Notes: generated by a model from the letters alone, not told the origin. A stretch of DNA of 64,000 nucleotides from Ilyomonas sp963790435 (GCA_963790435.1 CAWBOI010000003.1:434001-498000), one strand, 5' to 3'. Numbered from the stretch's first letter, positions 15,832 to 24,982 are shown. Made by a program: numbers and translations.

Positions 15832-17592
15832 ATGAGATCATTTTTTAAAATATTCTTTGCTTCATTGCTCGCTTTGTTCATTTTTACCTTGCTCATTTTC
15901 TTTGTTATGCTCATTATTGTGGGCATAGCCGCTTCTCCTTCCAAACCCGATATTGGCTCCAAAGGCGTGCTGGTGCTGGATTTGAGCAATACGTTTAACG
16001 AACAGGGAAAGCAAAATCCAATTGGCTCGCTTACAGGCGATGCTTCTTCCGATATTCCCGGCTTGTACGATGTTGTGCGCATGTTGCACTATGCGAAAAG
16101 CGATTCATCTGTAAAAGGTTTGTTTATAAAAGCGGAGGAAAACCCCAACGGTTATGCCACAAGTGAAGAATTGATACAAGCCATTAACGATTTTAAAACG
16201 AGTGGCAAAACAGTGATGGCTTATGGCGAAACCATGAGCCAGAAAGCTTATTACGTGGCATCGGCGGCTAACAAAGTGTATTGCCATCCGGCGGGCGGTT
16301 TGGAATGGGACGGGTTTTCGGTTGATTTGTTTTTTATAAAGAATTTATTAGACCGGCTGGAAATTCAACCGCAGATATTTTATGCAGGTAAATTTAAAAG
16401 CGCTACTGAGCCGTTTCGCGCTACGCAAATGACCGAACCCAACCGTTTACAAACAGGAGTATGGCTTGGCGATTTGTATAGTTTGTTTTTGCAGCAAATT
16501 TCAGGCGCCCGAAATATAGATACAGCACAGCTTCATGCCCTTGCCAACACCGGCGCCATTCAAACAGGCAACGATGCGTTAAAATATCATTTGATTGATG
16601 GATTGAAGTACGATAACGACATTCAAAGCGAATGGTTACATGCCCTTCATTTGGCTAAAAAAGATAAAATTAATTTTATATCTCCGGGCAAATATGCTGA
16701 TGCGGTTGATTTTGCAAAAACTTCCGGCAACGACCGCATTGCAGTGTTGTATGCACAGGGCGATATAGTTGGCGGCAAAGGCGACAAAGGACAAATTGCC
16801 AGTGATGATTATAGAAGCTTGCTTCGCAAACTGCGGTTGGACGATGATGTAAAAGCCATTGTGTTTCGCGTCAATTCGCCTGGCGGCAGCGCACTTGCAA
16901 GCGATGTCATCTGGCATGAAATTCAATTAGCCCGCAAAGTAAAACCAGTTGTGGTAAGCATGGGCGATTATGCTGCTTCGGGTGGCTATTACATTTCGTG
17001 CGCTGCCGATAGCATTTATGCCGACGCCGGAACCATTACAGGTTCTATTGGTGTTTTTACAGTAATTCCAAACATGAGTTCTTTTTTTAAAGATAAACTG
17101 GGCGTTACATTCGATGGTGTGAAAACGGCTCCCTATGCCGATATGATGACAGCGAGCCGCCCGCTCACTCCTACCGAACAACGTTTCATACAAGCCAATA
17201 TAGACACTACTTACAACACCTTTGTATCGCGCGTTGCTAATGGCAGAAAGCGTGATACAGCTTACATTGATAGCATTGCGCAAGGCAGGGTGTGGACAGG
17301 AACCCGTGGCATTACCACTGGCATTGTTGACCGAACCGGCAGTTTACACGATGCCATTGTTTGCGCCGGACACATGATAAAATCGAACGACTATTACATA
17401 AAAGAATATCCTGAAAAGAAAAGCTATTTGCAGGAATTGTTAGATACTTACTCGGGCAAAAGCATGAAACAAAATGCGGTGGAAGAACAAGTGGGAAAGC
17501 CGACGTATGAAATGTTGATGAAACTAAAAAGCGTGCAGAGTATGTTTAACGTGCCGCAGGCGCGGTTGCCGTTTTTGGTAGAAATGAAGTAA
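15832..17592 (+). CDS. sppA: Signal peptide peptidase SppA (67K type)
   Basis: 586 residues from the ATG at 15832; the open frame extends 62 codons upstream into folK, but this start gives the expected N-terminal membrane anchor (FFASLLALFIFTLLIFFVML). Two tandem ClpP/crotonase-like domains, as in E. coli SppA. The Ser/Lys dyad is split between them: the general-base Lys is K189 in YAGKFKSATEPFR and the nucleophile is S383 in MGDYAASGGYYIS. It degrades cleaved signal peptides in the inner membrane, active site on the periplasmic side. Full length and all motifs intact. Confidence 0.93.
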   Translation: MRSFFKIFFASLLALFIFTLLIFFVMLIIVGIAASPSKPDIGSKGVLVLDLSNTFNEQGKQNPIGSLTGDASSDIPGLYDVVRMLHYAKSDSSVKGLFIKAEENPNGYATSEELIQAINDFKTSGKTVMAYGETMSQKAYYVASAANKVYCHPAGGLEWDGFSVDLFFIKNLLDRLEIQPQIFYAGKFKSATEPFRATQMTEPNRLQTGVWLGDLYSLFLQQISGARNIDTAQLHALANTGAIQTGNDALKYHLIDGLKYDNDIQSEWLHALHLAKKDKINFISPGKYADAVDFAKTSGNDRIAVLYAQGDIVGGKGDKGQIASDDYRSLLRKLRLDDDVKAIVFRVNSPGGSALASDVIWHEIQLARKVKPVVVSMGDYAASGGYYISCAADSIYADAGTITGSIGVFTVIPNMSSFFKDKLGVTFDGVKTAPYADMMTASRPLTPTEQRFIQANIDTTYNTFVSRVANGRKRDTAYIDSIAQGRVWTGTRGITTGIVDRTGSLHDAIVCAGHMIKSNDYYIKEYPEKKSYLQELLDTYSGKSMKQNAVEEQVGKPTYEMLMKLKSVQSMFNVPQARLPFLVEMK

Positions 17593-17599
17593 TTGCATA

Positions 17600-18259
17600 G
17601 TGATTATATATTTTATCAGTGGTTTGGGTGCAGATGAGAAGTTTTTTGAAAAAATTTCTTTACCTGAAAAATGGAATGTTCATTATCTGCAATAGATTGA
17701 TCCGTTAACCAACGAAACTCTTTCATCCTATTGTTATAGATTATCACAATACATTGATACAAGAACAGACTTTATACTCATTGGATTGTCATTTGGTGGT
17801 ATTATAGCCATTGAATTAAGTAAAATAATGAAACCTAAATTAACCATCATAATTTCAAGTGTTGCAACAAAATACGAATTACCACCAATTGTAAAAATTG
17901 TTGCAAAAACAAAAATTAACAAGCTTATTCCGACATCATTATTAAAAACACCAAACGTACTTATGTACTGGCTATTTGGAACCCATACTTTGGAAGAGAA
18001 GCACCTGTTGAAACAAACAATAGTTACCACACCATCACCTTTCTTAAAATGGGCAATTCATCAAATCATTAACTGGAAGAATACGGAACGTCCCAAGAAT
18101 ACCATCCATATTCATGGTAAGGTTGACCATCTACTTCCTATCAGAAATACTAAGGCAGATATACAAATCAACGATGGCGGACATCTAATGATTTATAACA
18201 AAGCAGACATAATTAGTGAGATTTTGAAGGAGCAAATACAAAAAGTACTGGTTGGTTAG
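17600..18259 (+). pseudogene. Alpha/beta hydrolase gene interrupted by one in-frame TAG
   Basis: Reading from GTG at 17600, one frame stays coding to the stop at 18259 except for a single TAG at 17693-17695. Before it: VIIYFISGLGADEKFFEKIS... (oxyanion and first strand); after it: IDPLTNETLSSYCYRLSQYI, nucleophile elbow FILIGLSFGGIIAIEL, catalytic Asp in HIHGKVDHLLPI and His in NDGGHLMIYN. All three catalytic residues survive, and there is no frameshift. A TGG (Trp) to TAG change would explain it (context LQ-stop-IDPL). It is either a recent pseudogene, a sequencing error, or a shorter protein restarting at ATG 17786, which would lack the first strands. It is richer in A/T than sppA next door. 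Confidence 0.75.
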
Positions 18260-18286
18260 GATTGATATTTCCTTTTAAAATCTTTT

Positions 18287-18751
18287 TTACTCTTTCCACG
18301 CCTCCATCACTTGTTCTGCATGATGTTCGGTATCCGGCTTGTCAATCACTTTTTTTATTCTTCCCTCCTCATTAATTAAAAATGTAGTGCGGGTAATGCC
18401 CATAAACTTCTTTCCAAACATTTGCTTTTCGCCCCATACGCCATACTCCTGAGAGATCACCTGCTTATCATCGGCCACCAATGGAAACGGCAGGTTAAAT
18501 TTGGTTTCAAACTTTTTATGGCTGTTCACATCATCGGCACTTACACCAATCACCACATAGCCTTGCTTTATTAATTCTGAATAATTGTCGCGCAGGTTAC
18601 AAGCCTGTGCCGTACAGCCCGGCGTGTCATCTTTCGGATAAAAATAAAGCACTACTTTTTTACCTCTGAACATATTCAGCGAAATATCCCTGTCATTCTG
18701 GTCTTTGGCTGCGAATGCAGGAGCTTTATCGCCTTCTTTCAATAGTATCAT
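18287..18751 (-). CDS. bcp: Thioredoxin-dependent peroxiredoxin Bcp/PrxQ
   Basis: 154 residues. Reduces hydrogen peroxide and organic peroxides using thioredoxin. Peroxidatic Cys C46 in FYPKDDTPGCTAQAC and resolving Cys C51 five residues later give the alpha-type PrxQ/Bcp arrangement with an intramolecular disulfide. Other family parts: VVIGVSADDVNSHKKFETKF, FPLVADDKQVISQEYGVWGEK, GITRTTFLINEEGRIKKVI. Cytoplasmic. Own promoter on the minus strand, convergent with the broken hydrolase. Confidence 0.94.
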   Translation of the reverse strand: MILLKEGDKAPAFAAKDQNDRDISLNMFRGKKVVLYFYPKDDTPGCTAQACNLRDNYSELIKQGYVVIGVSADDVNSHKKFETKFNLPFPLVADDKQVISQEYGVWGEKQMFGKKFMGITRTTFLINEEGRIKKVIDKPDTEHHAEQVMEAWKE

Positions 18752-18774
18752 ACAAAAAAAGTTATCGTTTTCCG

Positions 18775-18804
18775 CAAAGCTATTATAGCAAATTTGTTTT
18801 TCAA
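18775..18804 (-). promoter_or_regulatory. Probable bcp promoter
   Basis: On the minus strand: TTG (complement of 18802-18804), 19-nt spacer, TAGCTTTG (complement of 18775-18782), then 23 nt to the ATG. Full match to the Bacteroidota pattern. Confidence 0.6.
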
Positions 18805-18872
18805 TTTCTAATATTTCAGCCTTTTTTTACACTGCAACTGCTTATCTTCGCGCAAAATCAAAAAAGGACTAC

Positions 18873-19994
18873 ATGGGCTTTAAAGGCTTGAAACTCTTAC
18901 TGGTAGCGGTTTTCAGCATTTTTTTATTGCTTGTATTCAATACTTCTTATTCTCAGGAAACAAAAGATACGACAAACACAGAAAAAGCCGGCACATTCGA
19001 TCCCTCGAAAGTGATTATGGAGCACGTAATGGATGCTCATGAGTTCCATTTTTTTTCTTACAAAGGAAGCGATGGCAAAGAGCATGAAGCTTCTATTCCT
19101 TTGCCGGTTATTTTATATTCCAATGAGCGCGGTCTGACTGCTTTTTCATACGCACGTTTTCATGATAACAACAGCCACGGCGTTTACAACGGTTATAAAA
19201 ATGTAGAAGGTAAAATTGTAGCGGTTAATGCGGCTGGCAATGTAGATGAGAATATAAAAGTGTACGACCTCAGCCTTACCCGCAACGTGGTGCAAATGTT
19301 TCTGGCGCTCCTTATTTTGGTTTGGATTTTATTAGCCGCAGCTAGCAAATACAAAACGCGCGGAACAAATGTGGCACCTACCGGTAGTCAGAATATGATT
19401 GAAGTAGTTGTTACCTTTATCCGCGATGAAGTAGGCAAACCCAACCTGGGCGATAAGTACGATAATTTCATGCCTTACTTGCTCACTGTTTTCTTTTTTA
19501 TTTTAATCAATAGTTTGTTTGGATTAATTCCAGGTACGGCAAATGTTACGGGTAACATTGCATTTACTTTGATATTGGCGGTTATTTCGCTGCTTGTTAT
19601 TTTGTTCAATACCAACCGGCATTATTGGAGCCATATTTTCTGGCCTCCGGGCGTACCTATTTTGGTAAAATTCATTTTGATTCCGGTAGAATTATTGAGC
19701 ATTGTTATTAAGCCTGCCGCTTTAATGATACGTTTGTTTGCCAACATGATAGCCGGTCATATTGTAATTACTTGTTTCATTTTACTTATATTTATTTTTG
19801 GCGCGATGAACAAAGTAGCGGGCTGGGGCTTTGCACCTGTTTCAGTTGCCTTTACCGTCTTCATTTATTTTATAGAATTGCTGGTTGCCTTTATACAAGC
19901 CTTTATTTTTACCAATCTAACGGCTGTGTTTATTGGTCAGGCGTTTGAAGGCGAGCACCATGAGGGTCATGACGATGATATTATCGCTTTATAA
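18873..19994 (+). CDS. atpB: ATP synthase F0 subunit a
   Basis: 373 residues; longer than the ~270 of E. coli because of an N-terminal signal-like segment (LLLVAVFSIFLLLVFNTSYS) and about 110 extra periplasmic residues, both usual in Bacteroidota. The half-channel region is clear: ILIPVELLSIVIKPAALMIR LFANMIAGH contains the essential Arg facing the c-ring, and YFIELLVAFIQAFIFTNLTA the last helix with the conserved Glu/Gln. First gene of atpB-atpE-atpF-atpH-atpA. A weak TATCTTCG box about 20 nt upstream of the start may be its promoter. Confidence 0.94.
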   Translation: MGFKGLKLLLVAVFSIFLLLVFNTSYSQETKDTTNTEKAGTFDPSKVIMEHVMDAHEFHFFSYKGSDGKEHEASIPLPVILYSNERGLTAFSYARFHDNNSHGVYNGYKNVEGKIVAVNAAGNVDENIKVYDLSLTRNVVQMFLALLILVWILLAAASKYKTRGTNVAPTGSQNMIEVVVTFIRDEVGKPNLGDKYDNFMPYLLTVFFFILINSLFGLIPGTANVTGNIAFTLILAVISLLVILFNTNRHYWSHIFWPPGVPILVKFILIPVELLSIVIKPAALMIRLFANMIAGHIVITCFILLIFIFGAMNKVAGWGFAPVSVAFTVFIYFIELLVAFIQAFIFTNLTAVFIGQAFEGEHHEGHDDDIIAL

Positions 19995-20047
19995 AAAGTA
20001 AACAAAAACAAACCATCATCTTTTTTCATTCATAAAAAACAACAATT

Positions 20048-20305
20048 ATGTCATTATTGAACATTCTGTTGCAAACGAATACCGACTCGCTGGCTCACTT
20101 AGGTGGCGCTGTGGGTGCGGGTTTGGCAGCCATCGGTGCCGGTATTGGTATCGGTCAGATTGGTAAAGGCGCGGTAGAAAGCATCGCCCGCCAGCCTGAA
20201 GCAGCTAACGACATTCGTGCAAACATGATCCTGACGGCAGCGTTTGTGGAAGGGGTTGCCCTTTTCGCCGTTATTGCAGGCATCCTTGCCGTACTAAAAC
20301 CATAG
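20048..20305 (+). CDS. atpE: ATP synthase F0 subunit c
   Basis: 85 residues, two-helix hairpin. Helix 1 is Gly-rich (GAVGAGLAAIGAGIGIGQIG), the loop is ESIARQPEAANDI, and helix 2 holds the ion-binding Glu in AAFVEGVALFAVIAGI. The residue after Glu is Gly, not the Ser seen in sodium-binding rings, so proton coupling is more likely; a Gln is present in helix 1 (GIGQ), so this is not decisive. 53 nt after atpB. Followed by a hairpin before atpF. Confidence 0.94.
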   Translation: MSLLNILLQTNTDSLAHLGGAVGAGLAAIGAGIGIGQIGKGAVESIARQPEAANDIRANMILTAAFVEGVALFAVIAGILAVLKP

Positions 20306-20321
20306 TACGCAAAGCAACTCT

Positions 20322-20358
20322 TTACTGCACTCAACGCACAGGGCTGAGGGTGCAGTAA
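20322..20358 (+). promoter_or_regulatory. Intercistronic hairpin between atpE and atpF
   Basis: Stem TTACTGCACTC / GGGTGCAGTAA, 15-nt loop, followed by TTTT. It lies within the 174-nt gap inside the operon. It could stabilise the upstream atpE message or partly terminate, matching the need for many c subunits per complex. Role inferred from position. Confidence 0.5.
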
Positions 20359-20479
20359 TTTTAGAAATCCATCCCCTAAAATGGGAATTGGTAAAAGGCT
20401 CACAACGTTTAAAATATTTTATAAATAAAAATTGCTTCTTGGCTTCTGCCGCGGCGGACCGAGAACTCTGCTCTACTTT

Positions 20480-20974
20480 ATGGAATTGTTATTACCCGGT
20501 TTAGGCCTGATGTTATGGACGCTGGTAGCGTTTCTTGTTGTTTTGTATATCTTAAGAAGATTTGCTTGGAAGCCTATTTTAAAAGGTTTGAAGGACAGGG
20601 AGACCAACATTGCCGGTGCCATTGCTTCTGCTGAAAAAGTAAAAGCAGAGATGGCTATGTTGAAAAATGAAAACGAAGCCCTGCTGGCAAAAGCCCGTGA
20701 AGAAAGGGCTGTTATGATAAAAGAGGCCAAAGAAACAGGCGATAAAATGATTGCTGACTCGCAAAGCAAAGCCAAAGCAGAATACGAAAGAATAGTTGCT
20801 GATGCACAGGCCGCTATTGACCAGCAAAAGAATGCAGCGATAATTGATGTAAAAAACCAGGTTGGAAACTTAGTAATTGAAGTGGCTGAAAAAGTGCTGC
20901 GCAAACAACTTGATAATAAAACACAGCAGGAAGAATACATCAGGGAATTAACTGACGCAGTAAAATTGAATTAG
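20480..20974 (+). CDS. atpF: ATP synthase F0 subunit b
   Basis: 164 residues from ATG at 20480 (MELLLPGLGLMLWTLVAFLV); the frame is open 16 codons further up but without a sensible start. One N-terminal membrane helix, then the cytoplasmic coiled stalk: RRFAWKPILKGLKDRETNIAG and long stretches rich in Ala, Glu and Lys up to VLRKQLDNKTQQEEYIRELT, where the delta subunit binds. Length and layout are typical. Confidence 0.93.
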   Translation: MELLLPGLGLMLWTLVAFLVVLYILRRFAWKPILKGLKDRETNIAGAIASAEKVKAEMAMLKNENEALLAKAREERAVMIKEAKETGDKMIADSQSKAKAEYERIVADAQAAIDQQKNAAIIDVKNQVGNLVIEVAEKVLRKQLDNKTQQEEYIRELTDAVKLN

Positions 20975-21050
20975 AAAGATAAGAACCAAGAAACAAAGTA
21001 CAAGTTATCAAGTATCTTGGATTCTTGAACCTTGAACCTTGAAAACTTTT
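20975..21050. repeat. CTTGAA/CAAGAA heptad-like spacer inside the atp operon
   Basis: Short direct and inverted runs such as AACCAAGAAACAAAG, ATCTTGGATTCTTGAACC and TTGAACCTTGAAAAC. The same type of sequence lies at 45.97-46.09, 51.1-51.17 and 55.83-55.85 kb. Simple, low-information DNA; no gene. Confidence 0.45.
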
Positions 21051-21055
21051 ATTGA

Positions 21056-21619
21056 ATGCCCAATCCACGATTAGCAACAAGATACGCCAAAAGCCTTATC
21101 GGGCTTGCCCGGGAACGAGGTGAACTGGAAACGGTTTATCAGGACATGCTGTACCTGCAAGCCATTTGTAAAAGCAACCGCGATTTTGTGAACCTGCTGC
21201 GCAGTCCGGTAATTAAAGCAGCCAAGAAAGAAGCGATTATTGTAGCCATTACGAAAGACAAAATCAGCCCGTTAACAACAGCTTTTACAAAATTGCTGAC
21301 CGACAAAGGCAGAGAAGAAGATTTGCCTGAAATCATCACAGCATTTGTTAACCAATACAACGACATTGAAGGTATACAAACTATTAAGCTGACAACTGCC
21401 GTTGCTGTGAGCGATGATGTGAAGAACGACATTGTGAGCAAGGTAAAAGTGGCAACCGGTTTTGATAAAGTAGAGGTAGAATCTGCGGTAAATCCAAACC
21501 TGATTGGCGGCTTTGTTTTAGAATTCAACAACAATTTGGTTGATGCCAGTGTGCTGCGCGATTTACGTGAAGTAAAAAAGCAGTTTCAGCAAAACGTGTA
21601 CATTCACAACATCCGATAA
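21056..21619 (+). CDS. atpH: ATP synthase F1 subunit delta
   Basis: 187 residues. N-terminal helical domain starting PNPRLATRYAKSLIGLA, which binds the alpha subunit, and C-terminal domain VEVESAVNPNLIGGFVLEFN...ASVLRDLREVKKQF, the OSCP/delta signature. It links F1 to the peripheral stalk. 48 nt before atpA. Confidence 0.93.
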   Translation: MPNPRLATRYAKSLIGLARERGELETVYQDMLYLQAICKSNRDFVNLLRSPVIKAAKKEAIIVAITKDKISPLTTAFTKLLTDKGREEDLPEIITAFVNQYNDIEGIQTIKLTTAVAVSDDVKNDIVSKVKVATGFDKVEVESAVNPNLIGGFVLEFNNNLVDASVLRDLREVKKQFQQNVYIHNIR

Positions 21620-21667
21620 TTTGTAAGCGATAATATTACTTCATAAATATTAAATCTTAAATAAAGA

Positions 21668-23245
21668 ATGGTAGCGATAAAGCCAGATGAAATTTCAGCC
21701 ATCCTTCGGCAACAGTTGAGCAATTTTAATGTGGAAGCCGATTTGGAAGAAGTAGGCACAGTATTACAAATAGGTGATGGCATTGCCCGTATATACGGAT
21801 TGAACAACGTTCGCTCCGGCGAATTGGTTGAGTTTGAAAACGGCGTAAGAGCCATTGCATTGAATTTGGAAGAAGACAATGTGGGTGTGGTGTTGATGGG
21901 CGACCAGGGCGATATAAAAGAAGGCGATAAAGTACGCCGTTCCGGACAGATTGCTTCCATTAAAGTGGGCGAAGGTTTGGTAGGCAGGGTAATTAATACT
22001 TTGGGTGAACCGATTGATGGCAAAGGTCCTATCAGCGGTGAACTGTACGAAATGCCGTTGGAACGCAAAGCACCCGGTGTTATCTTTCGCGAACCAGTAA
22101 AAGAACCTTTGCAAACCGGTATCAAAGCCATTGATGCAATGATTCCGGTAGGTCGTGGCCAGCGTGAGCTAATCATTGGCGACCGCCAAACAGGAAAAAC
22201 GGCAATTTGTATTGATACGATAATTAATCAAAAAGAATTTTACGATGCCGGCAAGACCATGTACTGCATTTATGTAGCCATTGGTCAGAAAGCTTCTACC
22301 ATTGCCGGTGTAATGAAAACGTTGACTGATAACGGCGCGATGGCTTACACCACCATCGTTGCTGCTTCTGCTTCCGACCCGGCACCACAGCAGTTCTATG
22401 CTCCGTTTGCGGGCGCTGCCATTGGTGAATACTTCCGCGACACCGGTCGTCCGGCTCTGATTATTTACGACGATCTATCGAAACAGGCCGTTGCTTACCG
22501 CGAAGTGTCTCTGCTTCTGCGTCGTCCTCCTGGACGCGAAGCTTACCCGGGTGATGTGTTTTACCTGCACAGCCGCTTGCTTGAACGCGCTGCTAAAATC
22601 ATCAACAATGATGCAGTAGCAAAAAACATGAACGATTTACCGGAAACCATCAAACACCTTGTAAAAGGCGGTGGAAGTTTAACGGCATTGCCCATTATCG
22701 AAACGCAGGCCGGTGATGTATCAGCTTATATTCCCACCAACGTGATTTCAATTACAGATGGACAAATTTTCTTAGAGAACAACTTATTTAATGCTGGTAT
22801 TCGTCCGGCAATTAATGTAGGTACTTCGGTAAGCCGCGTGGGTGGTAATGCGCAGATTAAATCCATGAAAAAAGTGGCGGGTACACTGAAACTTGACCAG
22901 GCACAGTACCGCGAACTGGAAGCCTTTTCAAAATTTGGTGGTGACTTAGATGCGGCTACAAAGTTTGTAATTGATAAGGGCGCACGAAATGTGGAAATAC
23001 TGAAGCAGCCGCAGTACTCTCCTGTTCCGGTTGAAAAGCAAGTAGCTATCATTTATTTGGGAACACAAGGTTTATTGCGTGACGTAGCTTTAAATAAAGT
23101 AAAAGCGTTTGAAGAACATTTTCTTTTAGAAATGCAAAATAAATTTCCTAAAGTGTTGGCCGAATTTAAGAAAGGGAACCTGCCCGAAGAAGGGATTAAG
23201 CAAATGGTTGAGCTGGCAAAAAGCTTAACACCTCAGTACAAATAA
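21668..23245 (+). CDS. atpA: ATP synthase F1 subunit alpha
   Basis: 525 residues. Regulatory (non-catalytic) nucleotide-binding subunit of the F1 hexamer. Walker A is GDRQTGKTA around residue 170; Walker B region is PALIIYDDLSKQAVAYR; the ATP synthase alpha/beta signature PAINVGTSVSRVGG is complete. The operon stops here with a strong terminator: atpG (gamma), usually next, is absent, and beta and epsilon are not in the window, so the rest of F1 must be encoded elsewhere. Confidence 0.96.
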   Translation: MVAIKPDEISAILRQQLSNFNVEADLEEVGTVLQIGDGIARIYGLNNVRSGELVEFENGVRAIALNLEEDNVGVVLMGDQGDIKEGDKVRRSGQIASIKVGEGLVGRVINTLGEPIDGKGPISGELYEMPLERKAPGVIFREPVKEPLQTGIKAIDAMIPVGRGQRELIIGDRQTGKTAICIDTIINQKEFYDAGKTMYCIYVAIGQKASTIAGVMKTLTDNGAMAYTTIVAASASDPAPQQFYAPFAGAAIGEYFRDTGRPALIIYDDLSKQAVAYREVSLLLRRPPGREAYPGDVFYLHSRLLERAAKIINNDAVAKNMNDLPETIKHLVKGGGSLTALPIIETQAGDVSAYIPTNVISITDGQIFLENNLFNAGIRPAINVGTSVSRVGGNAQIKSMKKVAGTLKLDQAQYRELEAFSKFGGDLDAATKFVIDKGARNVEILKQPQYSPVPVEKQVAIIYLGTQGLLRDVALNKVKAFEEHFLLEMQNKFPKVLAEFKKGNLPEEGIKQMVELAKSLTPQYK

Positions 23246-23252
23246 ATTGATA

Positions 23253-23308
23253 GGCAAAAACAAAAATCCGCCCCTACAATATTGTGGGGACGGATTTTTG
23301 TTTTTGCC
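23253..23308. terminator. Terminator of the atp operon built from two copies of the 11-mer
   Basis: Perfect 18-bp outer stem (GGCAAAAACAAAAATCCG / its complement at 23291-23308) with an inner CCCC...GGGG pairing. Each outer arm contains one GCAAAAACAAA. It also faces the convergent minus-strand gene ending at 23313, so it can serve both. Confidence 0.85.
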
Positions 23309-23312
23309 CTTT

Positions 23313-24161
23313 TTATCGGTTTAAAGATATTTCAACCATAATGTTTACTGAATAATAAGCATCTTTTGCCGAGCTTCCTCGCTGACTTCCAACCACAGGC
23401 TTAGAGGAATTACCCGATAATTGGCTACCACGATAATACAGTTGCTTTGCCAGTGATGCTTCAACAGGTGTTAAGTATTTATCAAACAAACTTGGATCAA
23501 TATAAGTGGTGCTTACATCATCCAAATAATCAGTATTCAAAAAGCGATAAATCAATTCGCCTTTCACTGTAAAAAGAGGTGAAACCTGGTATGATAAACC
23601 AGCACCTACCGGAACATTCAATTGCATGAGTTTATAGTTAGATCGTCCTGTTTCGGGGAAACCTTCGCCTTCGGAATGCAGTGGCTGCAGAAACACTTTT
23701 GTGCCATTGAGTTGTGTGTAGGGGCTGAAAGAAAACGTTCCTATACCAGCCAAAATATAAGGCGAAACCGGAAGCTTTATAGACGGCACAAGTGATAACG
23801 GATGCAATTCACCCAACAAACTAATCTCCGAAATCGTACTCGCAAAATTCAAATTGCGCTGCTGAACCGCAGGATCTCTTGCATATTTATCATCAGCCAT
23901 AATACTGCCCCAAACAATTTGCAAACGCGCACCAATGGTTTGTTGATATAATGCACCCACATAAAAGCCACCAGCAGGTTTGGAGGTTTTAAACACCTGC
24001 GATTTTCCACCTAAATCGGTAATACAATTCATTGCGCCGCCGGTAACGCCGAAGGTTGCAATGATGTCTTTATCAGTGTAATTTTTATCGTGAAAAAAAT
24101 CCTGCGCCTGCACAAAAAAGCGGCAAAATAAAAAAAGAGATAAAAACAAAAATCGGTGCAT
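23313..24161 (-). CDS. Outer-membrane protein, DUF6089-like
   Basis: 282 residues from the ATG complementary to 24159-24161 (MHRFLFLSLFLFCRFFVQA before QDFFHD). The mature protein shows short amphipathic strands: DIIATFGVTGGAMNCI, GGFYVGALYQQTIGARLQIV, VSPYILAGIGTFSFSPYTQL, LNVPVGAGLSYQVSPLFTVKGE and YRFLNTDYLDDVSTTYIDP. The G-x-G-x-FSF and DYLDDVS..Y features match the DUF6089 group of Bacteroidota barrel proteins, whose function is unknown. 18 nt downstream of nth on the same strand. Confidence 0.75.
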   Translation of the reverse strand: MHRFLFLSLFLFCRFFVQAQDFFHDKNYTDKDIIATFGVTGGAMNCITDLGGKSQVFKTSKPAGGFYVGALYQQTIGARLQIVWGSIMADDKYARDPAVQQRNLNFASTISEISLLGELHPLSLVPSIKLPVSPYILAGIGTFSFSPYTQLNGTKVFLQPLHSEGEGFPETGRSNYKLMQLNVPVGAGLSYQVSPLFTVKGELIYRFLNTDYLDDVSTTYIDPSLFDKYLTPVEASLAKQLYYRGSQLSGNSSKPVVGSQRGSSAKDAYYSVNIMVEISLNR

Positions 24162-24179
24162 ATAAGTTAGATATAACAA

Positions 24180-24848
24180 CTATAACGCCGATGTCGCGGT
24201 AATATTTTTTTTGATTTGGTTTTGATAGAATTTGCAAGCCGGCTTCAGGCCGCAGATTTCGCATTTTGGATTTCGGGCAACGCAAATATATCTGCCATGT
24301 AAAATCAACCAGTGATGCGCGGTGCGAATCAACTCTTCAGGAATGTATTTGATCAATTGCAGCTCAGTTGCCAAAGGTGTTTTTGCATTGTACGTTAAAC
24401 CAATTCGTGCCGATACACGAAACACATGTGTATCCACCGCCATGTTGGGTTGCGAATCAATAACCGATGTAATTACATTGGCTGTTTTTCTTCCCACACC
24501 AGGCAAGGTCATCAGTTGCTCTACCGTCATTGGCACTTCACCCCTAAATTCATTCACCAGCTTTTGCGCCATGCCAATGAGGTGTTTGGTTTTATTATTT
24601 GGGTAAGAAATGCTTTTGATAAAAGGAAACAATTCATCGAATGTGGTTTGCGCCAAATGGTGGACAGTGGGATATTGCAGAAAGATGGCAGGCGTAGTCA
24701 TATTTACTCGTTTATCGGTGCATTGTGCCGATAAAATAACCGCTACCAACAGCTCGTAGGAATTGTAATATTTTAACTCGGTAACCGGGTTAGGATTGTG
24801 TTCTAAAAAATAGGCAATTACAAATTCAAAACGTTCTTTACGTGTCAT
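24180..24848 (-). CDS. nth: Endonuclease III
   Basis: 222 residues from the ATG complementary to 24846-24848 (MTRKERFEFV). Bifunctional DNA glycosylase/AP lyase removing oxidised pyrimidines. The helix-hairpin-helix is LMTLPGVGRKTANVI with the catalytic Lys; the catalytic Asp is in NMAVDTHVFRVSARIG. The C-terminal [4Fe-4S] cluster motif is complete as C-x6-C-x2-C-x5-C (CVARNPKC EIC GLKPAC). A longer frame upstream begins MNILAKPNFLLYPY but is not conserved-looking. Expected cluster supply comes from ISC-type machinery such as that at 1.8 kb. Confidence 0.95.
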   Translation of the reverse strand: MTRKERFEFVIAYFLEHNPNPVTELKYYNSYELLVAVILSAQCTDKRVNMTTPAIFLQYPTVHHLAQTTFDELFPFIKSISYPNNKTKHLIGMAQKLVNEFRGEVPMTVEQLMTLPGVGRKTANVITSVIDSQPNMAVDTHVFRVSARIGLTYNAKTPLATELQLIKYIPEELIRTAHHWLILHGRYICVARNPKCEICGLKPACKFYQNQIKKNITATSAL

Positions 24849-24982
24849 ATAAATTTTATCTGAACTGAGATAAATGGGATGTTTAGGATTGGTGGAATAT
24901 GGATAAAGTAAGAAGTTTGGTTTTGCCAGAATATTCAATATTCAATCCTTATTATCTGTGCATGAACCCCATGTCATCCGTG

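Noticed and set aside
21604..22176. Long open frame antisense to atpH/atpA
   Set aside because: Shadow of a strongly conserved coding region; composition reflects atpA codons.
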